64,000 bases of DNA from Terriglobia bacterium. Lineage in GTDB: Bacteria > Acidobacteriota > Terriglobia > Bryobacterales > Bryobacteraceae. The stretch spans positions 142,729 through 206,728 of the forward strand of contig JAIQFI010000004.1 of assembly GCA_020073345.1 (NCBI GenBank), written 5' to 3'. The notes below the pieces were generated by a model, which was not told where the DNA came from, ran no database searches, and worked only from the letters and a program-made list of their open reading frames with translations. This document shows, piece by piece, positions 17,008 through 25,137 of this stretch (position 1 is its first letter; every line of letters begins with the position of its first letter). The position numbers were made by a program, and so were the translations under genes.

Positions 17008-17577
17008 ATGATCCTGACCGACCGAGCGTTGCTGGAGCAAGCCCTCACCGGCGCCGAAGATGCCTTTACAGCACTTTACCGGCGCCGCCAGGGAGGCGTC
17101 TACCGCTTCGCGCTGCAGATGACCGGCAGCACCGCCGTGGCCGAAGACGTGACGCAGGAAACCTTCCTGGCGCTGCTGCTGCACGGGACGCGCTACGACG
17201 AGGCGCGCGGGACGGTGGCGTCGTTCCTATACGGAATCGCACGCAACCTGGTGCTAAGGAGATTAGAACGGCGTCCAGGAGCGGAGCTCGAAATCGACCA
17301 GGAATGCGCGGGACCCGAAGATCTGTTGGAGGACCTGACGCGGCGTGAATCGATCGAACAGGTGCGGCAAGCGGTCCTGAGTTTACCTCCTGTATTTCGC
17401 GAAGCGGTTGTTCTATGTGACTTGCAGGATTCCAGTTATGAAGAGGCCGCCATGGCTCTGGATTGTCCCGTCGGGACCGTGCGATCCAGGCTGAGCCGGG
17501 GCCGGGCGATGCTGGCGCGGAAGCTGCGGGGGGCAGCGTGCGCCGGAAGGAGTATCGAATGTCCGAAGAGTCTGTAA
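17008..17577 (+). CDS. ECF-type RNA polymerase sigma factor
   Basis: The 189-residue protein has region 2 (about 20-85) with DAFTALYRRRQGGVYRFAL and the core-binding DVTQETFLALL, and region 4 (about 125-180) with LPPVFREAVVLCDLQDSSYEEAA and the recognition helix VGTVRSRLSRGRAMLARKL. There is no sigma 1.1 or region 3, which is the group-IV layout. It is followed, with a 19-base overlap, by a gene for a membrane-anchored protein that is likely its anti-sigma. A GGAACTT-type promoter sits just upstream. The downstream secreted and POTRA proteins suggest an envelope-related regulon. Confidence 0.93.
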   Translation: MILTDRALLEQALTGAEDAFTALYRRRQGGVYRFALQMTGSTAVAEDVTQETFLALLLHGTRYDEARGTVASFLYGIARNLVLRRLERRPGAELEIDQECAGPEDLLEDLTRRESIEQVRQAVLSLPPVFREAVVLCDLQDSSYEEAAMALDCPVGTVRSRLSRGRAMLARKLRGAACAGRSIECPKSL

Positions 17578-18107
17578 TTGCTGCTTTGCGGGCCTTGGCG
17601 GAACAGGATAAGGAACGGGAGGCGCCCGAACAAGTGGAGGCGCGCCTGCTCGCGGCTTTCCGCCAGAAACGCGCACGACGGAGGCTAAAAACGATGGCGC
17701 TGGCGACGCTGGCCGCCGCAGCCGGGCTTACTATCTTCTTCGCTGCGGTGGGATCGCACGAGCGTCCGAAACCCGTGGCTCCGGCGCCGGCCCCGAAGCA
17801 ATTGTTTGCCGAGGTACCCGCACCGGCGGAAATCGCGGCTGCCCCGGCGCCGAAACCGGTGCGTCCGGTTCGCCGGCAGCCCCTCGAACACCCCCGCGAA
17901 ATTGTGACGCAGTTTTTTCCGCTGCTGGATGTCGCTCCGCCTTTCGAGCGCGGTGAACTGCTGCGCGTGACAGTGCCGGCATCAACCATGCGGAAAGTTG
18001 GACTGCCGGTAAATGAGGAGCGTCTCGGAGAGCGGGTCTATGCGGACGTGCTGGTGGGGCAAGAGGGGCTCGCGCGAGCCATTCGATTCGTGAGTTACGA
18101 ACAATAG
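17559..18107 (+). CDS. Membrane-anchored putative anti-sigma factor
   Basis: The start at 17559 (GAAGGAG just upstream) gives MSEESVIAALRALAEQDKE and 182 residues. A charged N-terminal cytoplasmic region of about 45 residues is followed by one transmembrane helix (about 47-66), a Pro/Ala-rich periplasmic stretch, and a compact C-terminal domain (about 105-182) of unrecognised type. The topology and its overlap with the sigma gene are typical of anti-sigma factors. No His-x3-Cys-x2-Cys zinc motif is visible, so it is not a ZAS-type protein. The assignment rests mainly on position and topology. Confidence 0.65.
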   Translation: MSEESVIAALRALAEQDKEREAPEQVEARLLAAFRQKRARRRLKTMALATLAAAAGLTIFFAAVGSHERPKPVAPAPAPKQLFAEVPAPAEIAAAPAPKPVRPVRRQPLEHPREIVTQFFPLLDVAPPFERGELLRVTVPASTMRKVGLPVNEERLGERVYADVLVGQEGLARAIRFVSYEQ

Positions 18108-18116
18108 GAGATGTAT

Positions 18117-19037
18117 ATGAAAAACCTAGGAACAGTGGTGCTGGCGGTGGGATTGGCGTCGACCCTGATGGCGCAGAACGATGATGTCCTCCGGCAGAAG
18201 AAGCTGGAAGCCGCGGAAAATGCACTCAAGGCCAAGGCGATTGCGACCCAGCAGACGTTTGAGTTTGTAGCCGGCCAGTTGATCTCCGGCCCGCCGGTGA
18301 AAGGCGCGCCCTATTCGGCGGAAGCCGTGAACGAAACGATCCAAACGCTGGCGGACGGCAATCGGATCGTGCAACGTAGTTCGGCAATGCAGTATCGCGA
18401 CGCTGACGGGCGCGAGCGGCGCGAAGAAACATCGGCGATGGGAGCCATCTTCATTTCCGATCCCGTCGCCGGAACCCGCTACACGCTGCATCCGGAATCC
18501 CGGTCAGCCGAAAAGGGACCGCTGGTAATCAATTTTGGTGGACCAACTACGAACGCAGGGGTCTTCGTCGAGCGGACAGAGGCTGGACTCGGGCGCGGGG
18601 TTGCGATCAGACTCAAACTCCCGGGAGACGCGTTGCAAGAGTTCGGCATAGCTGCCACCGCCGGCCGCCTGACTGCAGCCGGATCGAGCAACGCCAAAAC
18701 CGAACAGCTCGGCAAAATGTACATCGAAGGCGTTCAGGTTGACGGGACCCGCGCCACCACCACGATTCCCGCGGGCGAGATCGGCAACGAGCGTCCCATC
18801 AATATCGTCGATGAGCGCTGGTATTCGCCCGAACTGCAAATGACCGTCATGACCAAACACAGCGACCCCAGGAACGGCGAAACCAACTTCTCGCTGAAGA
18901 ACATCAATCGTTCTAGCCCGCCACCTTACTTGTTCGAGGTTCCTTCCGACTACACGGTGACCGGCGGGGGCGGAGGACGAGGCGGGCGCTCCGGCGGGCC
19001 GGGGGTTCCGGCTGTGTCTGTCCAACCGAGAAAGTAA
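18117..19037 (+). CDS. Secreted protein of unknown function in the ECF operon
   Basis: I do not recognise the family. The ATG at 18117 is preferred over 18111 because GGAG at 18107-18110 then has normal spacing and the product starts with a clear signal peptide (MKNLGTVVLAVGLASTLMAQ). The 306-residue product is mostly polar with no transmembrane helix after the signal. It contains a YRDADGRERREE block and ends in a glycine/arginine-rich tail (GGGGGRGGRSGG). The gene starts about 10 bases after the putative anti-sigma gene, so it is probably in the sigma operon and a candidate target or sensor component. Confidence 0.7.
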   Translation: MKNLGTVVLAVGLASTLMAQNDDVLRQKKLEAAENALKAKAIATQQTFEFVAGQLISGPPVKGAPYSAEAVNETIQTLADGNRIVQRSSAMQYRDADGRERREETSAMGAIFISDPVAGTRYTLHPESRSAEKGPLVINFGGPTTNAGVFVERTEAGLGRGVAIRLKLPGDALQEFGIAATAGRLTAAGSSNAKTEQLGKMYIEGVQVDGTRATTTIPAGEIGNERPINIVDERWYSPELQMTVMTKHSDPRNGETNFSLKNINRSSPPPYLFEVPSDYTVTGGGGGRGGRSGGPGVPAVSVQPRK

Positions 19038-19095
19038 CGAGCCGCCGGCCAGCCGCGTCCCACTCGGTGTGCCTTATGGGACGATGGGAACAGGT

Positions 19096-20376
19096 ATGCG
19101 CGGCTGTCTAATCCTGCTTCTCGGGTCGGCGTTGTGGGCCCAAGCACCCGAAAAGTATCCGCTCGAGACCCTGCGAGTTCAGGGAAACCAGCAGATTCCA
19201 GCCGAGCGGATCGTGGCTGCCTCCGGGCTTAAGATCGGCTCGCCGGTACAGAAGGCGGATTTCGACGCTGCGCGCGAGCGTTTGCTCGAATCCGGGGCTT
19301 TCGAAAGCGTCGGCTACTCTTTCAAGCCCGCCGCGACCAACTCCGGATACGACGCGACATTCGAGGTCGTGGAAGTCGCGATGCTGTATCCGTATCGGTT
19401 CGAAGGGCTCCCGGGGCAGGTGGACGCCCTTCGCGCCGCACTACGCAAACAGGAACCGCTGCTGGGCGACCACATTCCTGCCACTCCCCAGGTGTTGAAC
19501 CGCTACACGGCGGCGATCCGGCGGTTCTTCGAAGGGAAAGTGGAAGCCGCCAGTGAGCTGACCAGCGACTCCGGCCCGCTGGAGATCGTATTCCGCCCGC
19601 CGGGCGAGCGCGCCCGCATTTCCGAAGTCAATTTCACTGGCAACCAGGTGATCCTGACGGCTCTACTGACAGGCAAGCTGTCCCAGTCCGCCATCGGAAT
19701 TCCTTACAGCGAGCCGTTGTTCCGGCGCGTGCTCGACTCCGCCATTCGGCCCCTCTATGAAGAACGCGGCCGGATCCGGGTAGCGTTCCCCGAGATCAGC
19801 GTGAAGAAATCCGAGAAGAACGACGGCGTGGACGTGACCATTGCCGTCAGCGAAGGCCCCGCCTACACCTTGGGTACGGTGGCAATGGCCGGTTTGCCCA
19901 CGGCCGAAGTCGAACAACTCGCGAAGTTGGAAGACTGGCACAAGGGCGAAACGGCCAACTTCACGAATGTCGAAGCCAATCTCGAAAAGATCCGCCAGCG
20001 CCAACGTGCGAAAGGGTATCTGCGCGCCCAAACCAGCATCGTTCGCGAGATTCGCGACCAGGACTACACCGTCAATCTGACCATCAACATCGAGCCTGGG
20101 CCGCAATTTACGCTCAGTAAGCTCAACATTCAGGGCCTGGACGTGATCAGCGAACCCGCCATCCGCAAGATGTGGAAAATCGAGCCCGGGCAGCCCTTCC
20201 AGGACGGATATCCGGAGGCGTTTCTGAATCGCGTGCGCGATGAAGGCATCTTCGACAACCTGGGCAAGACCCGCGCGGAGAGTAACATTGACGAGAGCAG
20301 CCACACGGTCGATGTGACCCTGTTCTTCAGCGGCGCGAGAGAGCCCGCAAAGGGTAAAGACGACAAGCGGCGCTAA
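19096..20376 (+). CDS. Exported POTRA-repeat protein without a beta-barrel
   Basis: The start at 19096 gives a signal peptide (MRGCLILLLGSALWAQ) and 426 residues. POTRA units are visible at LETLRVQGNQQIPAERIV, ISEVNFTGNQVILTALLTG, YTLGTVAMAGLPTAEVEQL and LSKLNIQGLDVISEPAI. Unlike BamA or TamA, the protein ends after the last POTRA with a charged tail (AREPAKGKDDKRR) and has no Omp85 barrel. Several POTRA domains alone suggest a periplasmic scaffold that binds nascent or partner barrel proteins. Standing next to the ECF sigma operon, it could be part of an envelope-stress response. The gene looks full length rather than truncated. Confidence 0.8.
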   Translation: MRGCLILLLGSALWAQAPEKYPLETLRVQGNQQIPAERIVAASGLKIGSPVQKADFDAARERLLESGAFESVGYSFKPAATNSGYDATFEVVEVAMLYPYRFEGLPGQVDALRAALRKQEPLLGDHIPATPQVLNRYTAAIRRFFEGKVEAASELTSDSGPLEIVFRPPGERARISEVNFTGNQVILTALLTGKLSQSAIGIPYSEPLFRRVLDSAIRPLYEERGRIRVAFPEISVKKSEKNDGVDVTIAVSEGPAYTLGTVAMAGLPTAEVEQLAKLEDWHKGETANFTNVEANLEKIRQRQRAKGYLRAQTSIVREIRDQDYTVNLTINIEPGPQFTLSKLNIQGLDVISEPAIRKMWKIEPGQPFQDGYPEAFLNRVRDEGIFDNLGKTRAESNIDESSHTVDVTLFFSGAREPAKGKDDKRR

Positions 20377-20414
20377 ACCGTCTTGTTACGCACGGCCTGA
20401 TATCCTGAAGAACA

Positions 20415-21194
20415 GTGTCGTCCCCGCTGAATTTTCACCTGGAACAATACGATGGCCCGCTGGACCTGCTGCTGGACCTGATCCGGAAGCAGGAGATCAA
20501 CATTTACGACATCCCCATCGCCCGGATCACGCAGCAGTATCTGGAGTACATGCAGAAGGCCGCGGAGATGGACATCGAACTGAGCGCGGAATTCGTCTAC
20601 ATGGCCGCCACGCTCATTCACATCAAGTCGCGCATGCTGCTGCCGCGCGATCCCGAGCTCGATAAGCTCCTGCCGGAAGAAGATCCGCGCCAGGAGCTGG
20701 TCGACCGCCTGCTGGAGCACGAACGATTCAAAAGTGCGGCCGAGATGCTGCAGCAGAAACGCGTGGTGGAAGAAGCGGTGTGGTCGAATCCGCAAATTGC
20801 GCAGTTTCGCGCTGAGGACGACGATCCCGGCCTGGCCGTCACGCTGTTCGATCTGGTGAAGACCTTCCAGACCGTCATGGAACGGGCCAAACACCGGCCG
20901 GTGTATGAGGTAGACACCGAAGATGTCTCGGTGCCTGATATGATCCGCTATTTGCGCAACGTCTTTGACCAGGAAAGTGGGCCCGTATCCGCGCGCGATC
21001 TGTTCGAGCGCCAGCGCAGCCGGCGCGCCATGATCTGCCTCTTTTTAGCGTTGCTGGAACTGGTGAAGCTGCAAGCTCTCGGGCTGACCCAGCCGGATTC
21101 ATTTGGCGAAATCGGGCTGAAGCGGCTGAAGGGATTCGAGGCGGCGTTCGCGGGTGGAGAAACTTTGGCGGCAATCGAGCAAGGATATAACTGA
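20415..21194 (+). CDS. scpA: Segregation and condensation protein A
   Basis: The GTG at 20415 begins a 259-residue kleisin-type protein: FHLEQYDGPLDLLLDLIRKQEINIYDIPIA is the family signature opening, followed by YLEYMQKAAEMDIELSAEF and a C-terminal winged helix (about 185-255). ScpA bridges the SMC heads and binds ScpB in the condensin complex that compacts and segregates the chromosome. The stop overlaps the scpB ATG (TGATG at 21192), and the order scpA-scpB-pseudouridine synthase is widely conserved in bacteria. Confidence 0.95.
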   Translation: MSSPLNFHLEQYDGPLDLLLDLIRKQEINIYDIPIARITQQYLEYMQKAAEMDIELSAEFVYMAATLIHIKSRMLLPRDPELDKLLPEEDPRQELVDRLLEHERFKSAAEMLQQKRVVEEAVWSNPQIAQFRAEDDDPGLAVTLFDLVKTFQTVMERAKHRPVYEVDTEDVSVPDMIRYLRNVFDQESGPVSARDLFERQRSRRAMICLFLALLELVKLQALGLTQPDSFGEIGLKRLKGFEAAFAGGETLAAIEQGYN

Positions 21195-21841
21195 TGCAAG
21201 AAATGGATGCGGCCCAGCTGGCCCCCCAATTAAGTGAAGATCGAAGTTCCGAAGACGCGCAGTTACAGGCGATCCTGGAGGCGATCGTCTACATCACGGA
21301 CGAGCCTTTAACCGCCCAACAGATCGCCGCGGCGATCGGGCAGCCGATCGACAAGATCAAGCGGTTGCTCGATCAGCTTGTGGCTGAATTCGCCAAGCTC
21401 GAGCACGGGCTGAGCATCCGCGAGATCGCCGGCGGATACAAGATGGCCACCAAGGCCGAGCATCACGAGGCAGTGCGAGCGTTCGTGAAGAAACTCACGC
21501 CGCCGTTGAAGCTGTCGCTGCCGGCTCTCGAAACGCTGGCGGTGATCGCCTACAAGCAGCCCGTCACGACCCCCGAGATCATGGATATTCGCGGCGTGCA
21601 GGGCGCGGGAGTGATCAAGACGCTCCTCGACCGCAAATTGATCGCGGAAGCGGGTCGCAAGGATGTGGTGGGCCGGCCGCTCACCTACAAGACCACCAAA
21701 GAGTTCCTGGTCCAGTTCGGGCTGAAAGACTTAAAGGAGCTGCCGACGCTCAAAGAGTTCGAGGAACTAGGACGCCTGGAGCTGGTGGAAGAAAGCGCGC
21801 AAGCCGAACCAGCAGTTGAGCACCCGGCGGCAGATGCCTGA
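21194..21841 (+). CDS. scpB: Segregation and condensation protein B
   Basis: The 215-residue protein contains two winged-helix domains: QAILEAIVYITDEPLTAQQIA near residues 24-45 and LPALETLAVIAYKQPVTTPEI near 107-128. The block DIRGVQGAGVIKTLLDRKLIAEAGRKDVVGRP is the ScpB hallmark. ScpB dimers bind ScpA and regulate SMC ATPase activity. It is translationally coupled to scpA by a one-base stop/start overlap. The last 25 residues are acidic and probably disordered. Confidence 0.95.
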   Translation: MQEMDAAQLAPQLSEDRSSEDAQLQAILEAIVYITDEPLTAQQIAAAIGQPIDKIKRLLDQLVAEFAKLEHGLSIREIAGGYKMATKAEHHEAVRAFVKKLTPPLKLSLPALETLAVIAYKQPVTTPEIMDIRGVQGAGVIKTLLDRKLIAEAGRKDVVGRPLTYKTTKEFLVQFGLKDLKELPTLKEFEELGRLELVEESAQAEPAVEHPAADA

Positions 21842-21912
21842 GGAGCGCACAGAGCGAGGCGCGCGCGAATTCGCGAACATGATCGCGACTCGCTGCGTTG
21901 TGCGCGACTAAA

Positions 21913-22638
21913 ATGGAGGAGAGACTTCAAAAAATACTTTCCCAGGCGGGCATCGCCAGCCGGAGAAAAGCCGAGGAGCTGATCCAGGCCGGCCGCGTAT
22001 CGGTGAATGGCGCCACCATCACCGAGCTTGGCTCGAAGGCCGACCTCGAACGCGATCACATCAAGGTCGACAGCAAGCTGCTGCGCGCGCCCAAGCGGCA
22101 TATCTACATTGCGCTGAATAAACCAAAGGGCTGCGTGACCACGGTGTCCGATCCAGAGGGCCGTCCGACCGTCATGCATCTGCTTCGCGGCGTGAAGGAT
22201 CGGGTGTTTCCCGTGGGCCGCTTGGACTACAACAGCGAGGGCCTGCTCCTGATGACAAACGACGGCGAGTTCGCGCATCGCATCACTGCACCCGCCAGCC
22301 ACATGATCAAGACCTACGTGGTGAAGGTGACCGGTCCACTCACCGCGGAACAAGAGAAGGAGTTCCAGGAAGGTATTTCACTGCACGGCAAGCGGACCTC
22401 GCCGGCCCAGCTCAAGCGGATCAAGGCTGGAACCAACCCGTGGTATGAGGTACGCCTCGCCGAGGGCCGCCAGAACCAGATCCGCATCATGTTCAAGCAC
22501 TTCGGCAGGCTGGTCGAGAAACTTCGGCGCGTGAAGATCGGATTTCTGGAACTGGACCTGCCGCCCGGACGCTACCGGCTGCTCACGCCGCGCGAGATCG
22601 AGCGATTTCGCAAGCTGATGAAGATGGAGAGCGATTAA
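21913..22638 (+). CDS. RsuA/RluB-type 16S/23S rRNA pseudouridine synthase
   Basis: The ATG at 21913 gives MEERLQKILSQAGIASRRKAEEL, the S4 RNA-binding domain (1-60). The catalytic domain follows with IALNKPKGCVTT and the active-site GRLDYNSEGLLLMTNDGE, whose Asp attacks uridine. EGRQNQIRIMFKHFGRLVEKLRRVKIG is the conserved C-terminal block. The 241-residue length fits RsuA/RluB/RluE/RluF; which rRNA site is modified cannot be fixed here, though RluB is the usual partner of scpAB. The stop codon overlaps that of the convergent HAD gene (TTAA at 22635-22638). Confidence 0.92.
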   Translation: MEERLQKILSQAGIASRRKAEELIQAGRVSVNGATITELGSKADLERDHIKVDSKLLRAPKRHIYIALNKPKGCVTTVSDPEGRPTVMHLLRGVKDRVFPVGRLDYNSEGLLLMTNDGEFAHRITAPASHMIKTYVVKVTGPLTAEQEKEFQEGISLHGKRTSPAQLKRIKAGTNPWYEVRLAEGRQNQIRIMFKHFGRLVEKLRRVKIGFLELDLPPGRYRLLTPREIERFRKLMKMESD

Positions 22639-23444
22639 GCCCCAAGCTGCGCGGCCAGATCAAGGATATCCCTGGCCACGACATCGAACTCCCCAGGTTT
22701 GGCACTGTCGGCCTGCCGTGCCGGTCCGTATTCGTTGGGCCGGTGAATGAATCCGGTGCGCAATCCGAAGCTGCGAGCAGCGCGGAGGTCGCCGGAGTGG
22801 GCCGCGGCCATCATAGTCTCCTCCGGCTTCAGACCGAGCAACGCGACCGCCGTCAGATACGCTTCCCGATCGGGCTTGTAGTGCCGGGCCAGTTCGGCTG
22901 ACATGATGGCGTCCCAAGGCAGACCCGCATTCTTGGCCATGTTCGTGAGCAGCGCGACATTGCCGTTGGACAGAGGCGCGATGACAAACTTCTTCTTGAG
23001 CCGGGTGAGGCCCGCCACCGAATCGGGCCACGGTTTCAGGCGGTGCCAGACGCGGTTCCAGTGATCCTTTTCTTCCTCCGTAAGTCCGGCTATGCGGAAC
23101 TCCTTGAGCAGCTCCTCCAGAATCATCCGATGGAGGTCGTCGAGCTTGGTCCAGGGAAGCTCCCCTTTGCGAACTTTTTCCATGGCGGGCGCATAGCCGG
23201 CGCGCCAGCGGTCGGCGAATTGAGCCCAGTCGATCGTGAGGCCCTTGGCCTTGCCCCAGGCGATGCCTTCCTGAATGATGGACCCGCGCCAATCCACCAC
23301 GGTCCCGAACGTGTCGAAGACCAGGGCTTTCGGTACCACCCTTGCGTTTGCTTGCGCCCGCAGAGTTGTGGTGAAGCTGGGAAAGACAGCGGCAACAGCG
23401 CCCGCTGCGCGGAGAAGTTCGCGGCGATTGATGGTGGCGCTCAT
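22635..23444 (-). CDS. HAD-type (haloacid dehalogenase-like) hydrolase with Tat-like signal
   Basis: The start at 23444 gives MSATINRRELLRAAGAVAAV, a twin-arginine signal, and 269 residues. The HAD core shows the nucleophile block VFDTFGTVVDW, motif II (APLSNGNVALL), motif III Lys in HYKPDREAY, and motif IV HSGDLRAARSFG. The order and the DTFGT nucleophile loop match type II L-2-haloacid dehalogenases. Export of such an enzyme is unusual; most are cytoplasmic. Motif IV has Ser-Gly-Asp where many dehalogenases have Asn-x-x-Asp, so dehalogenase activity is a guess and another small-molecule phosphatase or hydrolase role is possible. Confidence 0.82.
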   Translation of the reverse strand: MSATINRRELLRAAGAVAAVFPSFTTTLRAQANARVVPKALVFDTFGTVVDWRGSIIQEGIAWGKAKGLTIDWAQFADRWRAGYAPAMEKVRKGELPWTKLDDLHRMILEELLKEFRIAGLTEEEKDHWNRVWHRLKPWPDSVAGLTRLKKKFVIAPLSNGNVALLTNMAKNAGLPWDAIMSAELARHYKPDREAYLTAVALLGLKPEETMMAAAHSGDLRAARSFGLRTGFIHRPNEYGPARQADSAKPGEFDVVARDILDLAAQLGA

Positions 23445-23493
23445 GCGGCTTCCTCGCGGGTAAGTATACACGAACTAGAATGGGAAGTTGCGA

Positions 23494-23940
23494 ATGTTGG
23501 ATTGGCTACTTTCGCCCCCGCTGGCCGTCGGCACACGCGCGCCCGATTTCTCGGTACCCGACCAGGACGGCAGCCGCGTGACGCTTTCGGCTTTGCGCGG
23601 CAAGAACGTGGTCCTGGTGTTCTATCCGGCCGACGACACCAGCATCTGCACCATCCAGCTGTGCGAATTTCGCGATCACTGGGCGGAGGCGCAGGCCCGG
23701 AATACCGTGGTGTTCGGCGTCAATCCCGCGCGCAGCCGGGCGCATCAGAAGTTCCGCGACAAGTACAAGTTCCCGTTCCCGTTACTGATCGACGAGGGCC
23801 AGAAGATCGCGAAGCTGTACCAGGCGGACGGCTGGTTCGTTCCTAAGCGCACCGTTTACCTTGTCGGACTCGATGGTGTGGTGCGCTACGCCCGCCGGGG
23901 CAAGCCGTCGCCCGAAGAAGTCCTCGCGGCCGCGGCCTGA
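23494..23940 (+). CDS. Peroxiredoxin of the AhpC-TSA/BCP type
   Basis: The ATG at 23494 gives 148 residues with the thioredoxin-fold peroxiredoxin pattern: GTRAPDFSVPDQDG, VVLVFYPADDT, and peroxidatic Cys52 followed by a second Cys57 (ICTIQLCEFRD). The Cys-x4-Cys spacing is that of atypical 2-Cys BCP/PrxQ enzymes. The usual Pro-Gly before the peroxidatic Cys is replaced by Ser-Ile. The enzyme reduces hydroperoxides in the cytoplasm, using thioredoxin. thiE begins three bases after its stop, so the two are probably co-transcribed. Confidence 0.9.
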   Translation: MLDWLLSPPLAVGTRAPDFSVPDQDGSRVTLSALRGKNVVLVFYPADDTSICTIQLCEFRDHWAEAQARNTVVFGVNPARSRAHQKFRDKYKFPFPLLIDEGQKIAKLYQADGWFVPKRTVYLVGLDGVVRYARRGKPSPEEVLAAAA

Positions 23941-23943
23941 TCG

Positions 23944-24579
23944 ATGCTTCTGCCCCGGTTCTACCCGATTCTCGACACCGAAGTTGCGCTGCGTCGCGGC
24001 ATCGACCCGGTGAGAGCGGCTCAGGAGATTCTTGAAGCCGGCGCGCGGATCCTGCAATTTCGTCACAAGGGTTTCTTATCGCGGGAAGCGTTCTCGTGGC
24101 TCGAACGGATCGCCGAACTGGCGCGCACGGCTGGAGCGACTCTCGTGGTCAACGATCGTGCTGACCTGGCGAAGCTTTTCGGAGCAGCACTTCACCTGGG
24201 CCAAGACGACCTGCTCCCCTCCGTCGCGCGCCGCGTGATCGGCCCGGATACCATGGTCGGCTTCTCTACTCACAACGAAGCGCAACTGCGCGCGGCTTCT
24301 TCAGAGCCGGTTGATTACCTCGCGCTCGGTCCCATCTTCGGTACCGCGACCAAGGAGAATCCGGATCCCACTGTGGGCGTGGACGAACTGCGCAGACTGC
24401 GGCCGCTGTCTCCTTACCCGTTGGTTGCGATCGGCGGCATCACCCGCGCGAACGCCCGACAGGTCCTTGAAGCCGGAGCTGATTCGGCGGCCGTGATCGG
24501 CGATTTGTTTCCGGAAGACGCGACGATTCGCGCACGAGCAGAAGAGTGGCTCCGAATTACCAGCCCCGCCGGTCCTTGA
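23944..24579 (+). CDS. thiE: Thiamine-phosphate synthase
   Basis: The 211-residue TIM-barrel protein carries the ThiE blocks: ILQFRHKG (HMP-PP binding), LVVNDRADLAKLFGAALHLGQDD, VGFSTHNEAQL, DYLALGPIFGTATKENPDP, and the phosphate-binding VAIGGITRANARQVLEAGAD. It joins HMP-PP and the thiazole phosphate to make thiamine phosphate. It is isolated from other thi genes, and there is no TPP riboswitch upstream because it follows the peroxiredoxin gene. Its 3' end overlaps the convergent cupin gene by 23 bases. Confidence 0.92.
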   Translation: MLLPRFYPILDTEVALRRGIDPVRAAQEILEAGARILQFRHKGFLSREAFSWLERIAELARTAGATLVVNDRADLAKLFGAALHLGQDDLLPSVARRVIGPDTMVGFSTHNEAQLRAASSEPVDYLALGPIFGTATKENPDPTVGVDELRRLRPLSPYPLVAIGGITRANARQVLEAGADSAAVIGDLFPEDATIRARAEEWLRITSPAGP

Positions 24580-25117
24580 ACGAGTAAGGGATCTGATCCG
24601 TATCGATCGGCAAGCGATACACATCCGGGTCGGCGTGATTGTACGGCCTGGTCGGCATGCTGATGAACAGCGCGTCGGTGGCTCCGATGTTTTCGTGGGC
24701 GTGAAATACGTGGGCCGGAATCACCATAATGGTGCGGTCCTGCTCGGTGCGATAGAGTTCGTTAACGCAGCCGAAGGTGGGCGAATCGGGGCGGTTGTCG
24801 TACAGGACCACTTTCACGTGCCCCTGGCTGATAAAAATGCGGTCGTCATGGAGATGATGACTATGCCAGCCTTTGATCTTTCCGGGACGAATCGTGAATT
24901 GATACACGTACACCAGCGGAGCGGGATGCGGGGGCCGGTACGGGCTCATGATCTCGCACAGCGTGCCGCGATCGTCCTCGTGGGTGGTGGAGGACTGGAT
25001 CACCACACCCTCAATGAGCGGCGACACACTGGTGCCGTCTGAGTGGACGGTTTGCCGGTCTTGAACGGCATTCTTGATCACTGCTTTAGCTTGCTGGGGA
25101 ACGGTCGAATTCGGCAT
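24557..25117 (-). CDS. Cupin / dTDP-4-dehydrorhamnose 3,5-epimerase-like protein
   Basis: The 186-residue protein has an RmlC-like beta-barrel: EDDRGTLCEI near residue 47, VYQFTIRPGKIKGWHSHHLHDDRIFISQG in the middle, and VIPAHVFHAHENIG. The RGT-L-E opening and the WHxH segment match RmlC-type sugar epimerases, but the His cluster and HVFHAHENIG are equally compatible with a metal cupin. It is 20 bases downstream of a family-2 glycosyltransferase gene on the same strand, which supports a sugar-nucleotide role. Exact activity is uncertain. Confidence 0.75.
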   Translation of the reverse strand: MPNSTVPQQAKAVIKNAVQDRQTVHSDGTSVSPLIEGVVIQSSTTHEDDRGTLCEIMSPYRPPHPAPLVYVYQFTIRPGKIKGWHSHHLHDDRIFISQGHVKVVLYDNRPDSPTFGCVNELYRTEQDRTIMVIPAHVFHAHENIGATDALFISMPTRPYNHADPDVYRLPIDTDQIPYSFKDRRGW

Positions 25118-25137
25118 GAAGCCTGCTCCAATCGAGA

